From: Nocardioides oleivorans
GTDB lineage: Bacteria > Actinomycetota > Actinomycetes > Propionibacteriales > Nocardioidaceae
Direction of reading: 5' to 3'
Assembly: GCF_004137255.1 (NCBI RefSeq)
Contig: NZ_SDWT01000001.1
Span: forward strand, 1,550,001-1,614,000
Length of the DNA: 64,000 nt
Positions 60,385-64,000 of the stretch are shown here, piece by piece. A model generated the notes under the pieces. It was not told the DNA's origin. It made no database searches and was given only the letters and a program-made list of their open reading frames with translations. A program made the position numbers and the translations under genes. The stretch's first letter is position 1. Each line of letters opens with the position of its first letter.

Positions 60385-60744
60385 GTGTCCCTCGGCATGC
60401 CCGACGCCGTCACCTCGGTGCTCGCCACCGCCCTCGACGGCCTGGCGACCCGGCAAACCGTGATCGCCGACAACATCGCCAACGTCGACACCCCGAACTT
60501 CCGGGCCACGAGCGTCGACTTCGAGTCCTCCCTGGCCGCTGCCCTCCAGCGCGGCGAGATGCCGGTGTCCGGTGTCACCCCCACCAGCCAGGCGACGAAC
60601 GCCCCCGTCGGCCAGGACGGCAACAACGTGGACCTGCGCCAGGAGTCGCTGGCCGCCGTGCAGACGCAGTTCCAGTACCAGGTGATGACGCGCGCGGTCT
60701 CCGACCACTTCGGCCTCATCTCGACCGCGGCGGGCCAGTTCTGA
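60385..60744 (+). CDS. flgB: Flagellar basal-body rod protein FlgB
   Basis: A 119-residue proximal rod protein. [48 protein letters not shown] contains the rod-family motif [10 protein letters not shown]. The C-terminal helix [23 protein letters not shown] is typical. GTG with AGGAGG four bases upstream. First gene of flgB-flgC-fliE-fliF-fliG, each overlapping the next. Confidence 0.95.
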   Translation: MSLGMPDAVTSVLATALDGLATRQTVIADNIANVDTPNFRATSVDFESSLAAALQRGEMPVSGVTPTSQATNAPVGQDGNNVDLRQESLAAVQTQFQYQVMTRAVSDHFGLISTAAGQF

Positions 60745-61136
60745 TGGGCGCCTTCGACATGCTGCGGATCGCCAACAGCAGCCTGGGCATGCACCAGACC
60801 TGGCTCGACGCGCTGGCCCACAACATCGCCAACGCCAACACCGTGCGCGCGACCAGCGAGGACGCGTTCCAGGAGCAGCTGGTGGTCGCGACCGCGCGAC
60901 CCGACGGCGGCGTCGACGTCGGCGGCATCGAGCTCGGGGCCGCCGAGGGCATCCTCGAGTACGCCCCGGACCACCCGCTCGCCGACGAGGACGGCTACGT
61001 CCGGGCGCCGGCGATGGACATGTCGGTCCAGATGACCTCCCTCGTGCAGGCCCAGCGCGGGTTCCAGGCGTCCGTGCAGGTCACGAAGACCGCGCAGGAC
61101 ACCTACAACGCGGCCCTCCAGATCGGGCAGCGCTGA
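60744..61136 (+). CDS. flgC: Flagellar basal-body rod protein FlgC
   Basis: A 130-residue rod protein. [24 protein letters not shown] and C-terminal [31 protein letters not shown] match FlgC, although TV replaces the usual TT/TP after NAN. ATG overlaps the flgB stop by one base. Confidence 0.94.
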   Translation: MGAFDMLRIANSSLGMHQTWLDALAHNIANANTVRATSEDAFQEQLVVATARPDGGVDVGGIELGAAEGILEYAPDHPLADEDGYVRAPAMDMSVQMTSLVQAQRGFQASVQVTKTAQDTYNAALQIGQR

Positions 61137-61477
61137 TGAGCATCGGTGGGATCGAGGCGGTCAGCGGGTTCATGCCGCTCGCCGCGCCCGTGGTCCAGGC
61201 CCCGTCCGCCGCACCGTCCGCCGGCGCCTCGGCGACCGCTCCCTCGCAGCGGGGCGCCGACTTCGGCAACCTGGTGCTCGACGGCATCGAGCGGCTCGAG
61301 GGCATCCAGGACAAGGCGGACGGCCTCGCCGTGCGCGCCGCGTCCGGCACGCTGCCCAACATCCACGACTACACCCTGGCCGCCACTGAGGCCGAGACCG
61401 CAACCAAGCTGACCGTCGCCGTGCGCAACAAGGCGATCGAGGCCTTCAACGACATCATGAGGATGCAGGTCGGATGA
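61136..61477 (+). CDS. fliE: Flagellar hook-basal body complex protein FliE
   Basis: A 113-residue protein joining MS ring and rod. Residues 40-113 hold the family core [70 protein letters not shown]. Ala/Pro-rich N-terminus. One-base overlap with flgC and four-base overlap with fliF. Confidence 0.94.
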   Translation: MSIGGIEAVSGFMPLAAPVVQAPSAAPSAGASATAPSQRGADFGNLVLDGIERLEGIQDKADGLAVRAASGTLPNIHDYTLAATEAETATKLTVAVRNKAIEAFNDIMRMQVG

Positions 61478-63057
61478 GGGCCGGGATCACGCAGGTGCTC
61501 GACCGCTACCGTCGCGCCTTCCTGCTCTTCACGCCCGGCCAGAAGGTCGTGGCGATCGTCGGGACCGCGGCCCTGCTGCTCGCGGCGTTCATGGTGTTCC
61601 GCTGGGCCGCCGCGCCGTCGTACGCCCCGCTCTACAGCAACCTCTCGTCCGAGGACGCGTCCGCCGTCGTCGACCAGCTCGACGCCGACGGGATCCCCTA
61701 CGAGATCGGCGGGGGCGGCGGGACCATCTCGGTGCCGCGCGACCAGGTCTACTCGACGCGGATCTCGTTGAGCGGCGAGGGCATCCCCTCCGCCAGCGGC
61801 GACAGCGGCTACGGCCTGCTCGACGAGCAGGACATCTCGACGTCGCAGTTCAAGGAGCAGACCGACTTCAAGCGCGCGATGGAGGGCGAGCTCGCCGCCA
61901 CGATCGAGGCGATCGACGGCGTCGACACCGCCGTCGTGCACCTCGCGCTCCCGCCCAAGCAGGTCTTCCTCGAGGAGCAGGACCCGGCCACGGCCTCGGT
62001 CCTGGTGGACACCGGTGGCAACCAGCTCGGCCCCGACCAGGTCCAGGCGATCGTCAACCTGGTCGCCTCCAGCATCGACGGCCTCGAGCCGGCCAAGGTG
62101 ACCGTCGCCGACGCCACCGGCCGCGTGCTGTCCGACAACGGCGACTCGGCGAGCGGGCTGAGCAGCAGCCGCAACCGCCAGGTGCAGGACTACCAGGACC
62201 AGCTCGGCTCCAAGGCGCAGCAGATGCTCGACCAGATCTTCGGCCCCGGCCACTCCTCGGTGCAGGTCACCGCGGTCCTTGACTTCGACAAGAAGACGAC
62301 CGAGACGACCACCTACAGCCGCAAGAAGGACGCGCCGACGCTGTCGGAGTCGGTACAGAGCGAGACCTACTCGGGCGGCGCCACCCCGGGCACCACGCCC
62401 GGCGGCGTGGTCGGTCCGGACAGCCAGCTCGAGACGGGCGCGGGCGGCACGGGCGACGGCAGCTACCAGAACTCCTCGACCGTGCGCGAGAACGGCGTCG
62501 ACAAGGTCGTCGAGCAGTCCGAGACCGCCCCCGGGACCGTCTCCTCGCTCCACGCCGCCGTCGTCATCGACACCGCCTCCAAGCAGGCCGTCGACGCCGC
62601 CCAGATCAACGACCTGGTCGCCTCGGCGATCGGCCTCGACACCGAGCGTGGCGACACCATCGAGACCTCCTCGATCCCGTTCGACACCTCGGTGGCCGAC
62701 GCCAACGCCGCCGCCCTCGCGGCGGCGAAGTCCGCCGAGGCCGCCGCGACCCGCAACACGTGGATCCGCAACGGTGTCCTGGCCGGCGGGGTCCTGCTGC
62801 TGGTCGGCCTCGCCTGGCGGCGCTCGCGCAAGAACGCGCAGGCCCGCGAGGACGCGACGTCGTACGTCGTCGAGCAGCTGCGGCAGGAGCAGGCGTCCCG
62901 CGCCCTCCAGGCCGCCGAGGCGCCGACCTCGCTCGCCCTGCCCGCCTTCGTCGAGCCGGTCGACGGGATGCGCGACGAGCTCGTCGCGCTCGTCGAGCGC
63001 CAGCCCGACGAGGTCGCCTCGCTCCTGCGCGGCTGGCTCGTGGAGCGTCCTTCATGA
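61474..63057 (+). CDS. fliF: Flagellar MS-ring protein FliF
   Basis: A 527-residue membrane ring protein. TM1 about 25-45 ([18 protein letters not shown]). Ring-building motif segments follow: [62 protein letters not shown] Gly/Thr-rich stretch lies about 300-350, TM2 about 428-448 ([16 protein letters not shown]), and a C-terminal tail ending [14 protein letters not shown] binds FliG. ATGA overlaps with both neighbours. Confidence 0.95.
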   Translation: MRAGITQVLDRYRRAFLLFTPGQKVVAIVGTAALLLAAFMVFRWAAAPSYAPLYSNLSSEDASAVVDQLDADGIPYEIGGGGGTISVPRDQVYSTRISLSGEGIPSASGDSGYGLLDEQDISTSQFKEQTDFKRAMEGELAATIEAIDGVDTAVVHLALPPKQVFLEEQDPATASVLVDTGGNQLGPDQVQAIVNLVASSIDGLEPAKVTVADATGRVLSDNGDSASGLSSSRNRQVQDYQDQLGSKAQQMLDQIFGPGHSSVQVTAVLDFDKKTTETTTYSRKKDAPTLSESVQSETYSGGATPGTTPGGVVGPDSQLETGAGGTGDGSYQNSSTVRENGVDKVVEQSETAPGTVSSLHAAVVIDTASKQAVDAAQINDLVASAIGLDTERGDTIETSSIPFDTSVADANAAALAAAKSAEAAATRNTWIRNGVLAGGVLLLVGLAWRRSRKNAQAREDATSYVVEQLRQEQASRALQAAEAPTSLALPAFVEPVDGMRDELVALVERQPDEVASLLRGWLVERPS

Positions 63058-64000
63058 CCCTCATGACCACCGGCCACTCGACCCAGGGTGCCCGCAAGGC
63101 CGCCATCGTGCTCGTGCGCCTCGGCAAGGACCGTGCCAGCCAGGTGCTCGCCCACATGAGCGACGAGGAGGTCGAGGCGGTGTCCGCCGAGATCGCCCAG
63201 CTCGCCGCGGTGGAGCCGGACGAGACGCACTCGATCATGGGGGAGTTCTCCGAGCTCCTCAGCGCCCGCCAGCACATGCTGCAGGGCGGCATGGACTTCG
63301 CCCGCGACGTGCTCAAGGGCGCGCTCGGCGACGACCGGGCCGAGGAGGCCGTGCAGCGCCTCGCCGCCCGCGCGGTCCACCTGCCCTTTCAGTTCCTCGG
63401 CCGCGCCGACCCGGCCCAGCTGCGCTCCTTCATCCGCGAGGAGCACCCGCAGGTGATCGCGATCGTGCTCGCGCACATGACGGCCGAGAAGGCCTCGACG
63501 GTGCTCTCCGGCCTCGCGCCCGAGCTGCAGGCCGAGGTCGCCCACCGCATCGCCGTCATGGACCGGGCCAACCCCGAGACCGTCCGCACGGTCGAGGCGG
63601 TGCTCGAGCGCCGGCTCTCCTCGGTCCTGCAGACCACCGACTCCTCGCAGGTCGGCGGGCTCGGCCCGCTCGTCAGCATCATCAACCGCGCCGACCGCTC
63701 GACCGAGCGCCAGATCGTCGAGGGCCTCGAGACCCTCGACGCGCGCCTCGCCGAGGAGGTGCGCAGCCGGATGTTCATGTTCGAGGACATCGTCGGGCTC
63801 TCCGACCGCGACGTGCAGCAGGTCCTGCGCCAGGTCGACCCCGCCGAGCTCGCCCTCGCCCTCAAGGGGGTCTCGGAGCAGGTCCGCGACAAGATCACCG
63901 GCAACCTGTCCGAGCGTGCGGCCGAGAACGTCCTCGACGAGGTCGAGATCCTCGGCCCGGTCCGCCTCACGCAGGTCGAGGAGGCGCAGCAGTCGGTCAT
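63054..64000 (+). CDS. fliG: Flagellar motor switch protein FliG (partial at window end)
   Basis: At least 315 residues, truncated by the window edge. N-terminal GARKAAIVLVRLGKDRASQVLAHMSDEEVEAVSAEI binds FliF. The middle has the EEHPQVIAIVLAHM motif and SGLAPELQAEVAHRIAVMD. The C-terminal torque domain shows RSRMFMFEDIVGLSDRDVQQVLRQVDPAELALALKG and NLSERAAENVLDEVEILGPVR. ATG overlaps the fliF stop (ATGA). A second in-frame ATG lies at 63063. FliG is the rotor component of the motor. Confidence 0.96.
   Translation, partial: MTLMTTGHSTQGARKAAIVLVRLGKDRASQVLAHMSDEEVEAVSAEIAQLAAVEPDETHSIMGEFSELLSARQHMLQGGMDFARDVLKGALGDDRAEEAVQRLAARAVHLPFQFLGRADPAQLRSFIREEHPQVIAIVLAHMTAEKASTVLSGLAPELQAEVAHRIAVMDRANPETVRTVEAVLERRLSSVLQTTDSSQVGGLGPLVSIINRADRSTERQIVEGLETLDARLAEEVRSRMFMFEDIVGLSDRDVQQVLRQVDPAELALALKGVSEQVRDKITGNLSERAAENVLDEVEILGPVRLTQVEEAQQSV

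Overview
The window is very GC-rich (about 70 % by eye), with GTG/TTG starts, ATGA-type gene overlaps, long stop-free antisense frames, an F420/deazaflavin-type enzyme, menaquinone biosynthesis and a flagellar cluster. Together these suggest a motile, high-GC actinobacterium, probably of the Nocardioidaceae (Nocardioides-like). That taxonomic placement is inference. No rRNA, tRNA, CRISPR array, transposase or phage gene was seen, and no gene-free stretch exceeds 300 bases.

Region 1 (1-7.4 kb) is a carbohydrate uptake locus on the minus strand: a lipoprotein binding protein, two MalF/MalG-type permeases, a MalK/UgpC-type ATPase and a five-bladed beta-propeller glycoside hydrolase. A LacI regulator is divergently transcribed. 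Two near-identical palindromic repeats lie beyond it.

Region 2 (7.5-38.5 kb) is an L-rhamnose island. A second LacI regulator is divergent from a polycistron: rhamnose ABC importer (ATPase, two permeases, binding protein), mutarotase, isomerase, a fused rhamnulose-1-phosphate aldolase/lactaldehyde dehydrogenase, rhamnulokinase, a 69-residue LuxR-type HTH protein, and LutABC for L-lactate oxidation. Three very large secreted GH78-type alpha-L-rhamnosidases follow. The genes read as one route: release rhamnose outside the cell, import it, split it to DHAP and L-lactaldehyde, and oxidise the latter through L-lactate to pyruvate. LacI-type operators and a Crp/GlxR-like site mark the two promoter regions.

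Region 3 (38.6-52.4 kb) is mixed housekeeping: PntA/PntB transhydrogenase, a VIT1/CCC1-type metal transporter, RNA 2',3'-cyclic phosphodiesterase, acyl-CoA dehydrogenase, two paralogous orphan histidine kinases around an M15 peptidase, a lipoprotein, a sirtuin, MenB, a deazaflavin-dependent oxidoreductase and a DevR/DosR-like response regulator.

Region 4 (52.4 kb to the end) is flagellar: a minus-strand operon flgN-flgK-flgL-fliW-csrA, then on the plus strand fliA, flagellin, fliD, fliS, a FliT-position protein, and flgB-flgC-fliE-fliF-fliG (fliG cut by the window end). Three operon starts carry FliA-like promoter sequences with identical spacing. The flagellin leader can form a hairpin presenting ACGGA in a hexaloop, and a second ACGGA overlaps the ribosome binding site, as expected for a CsrA/FliW homeostatic switch.
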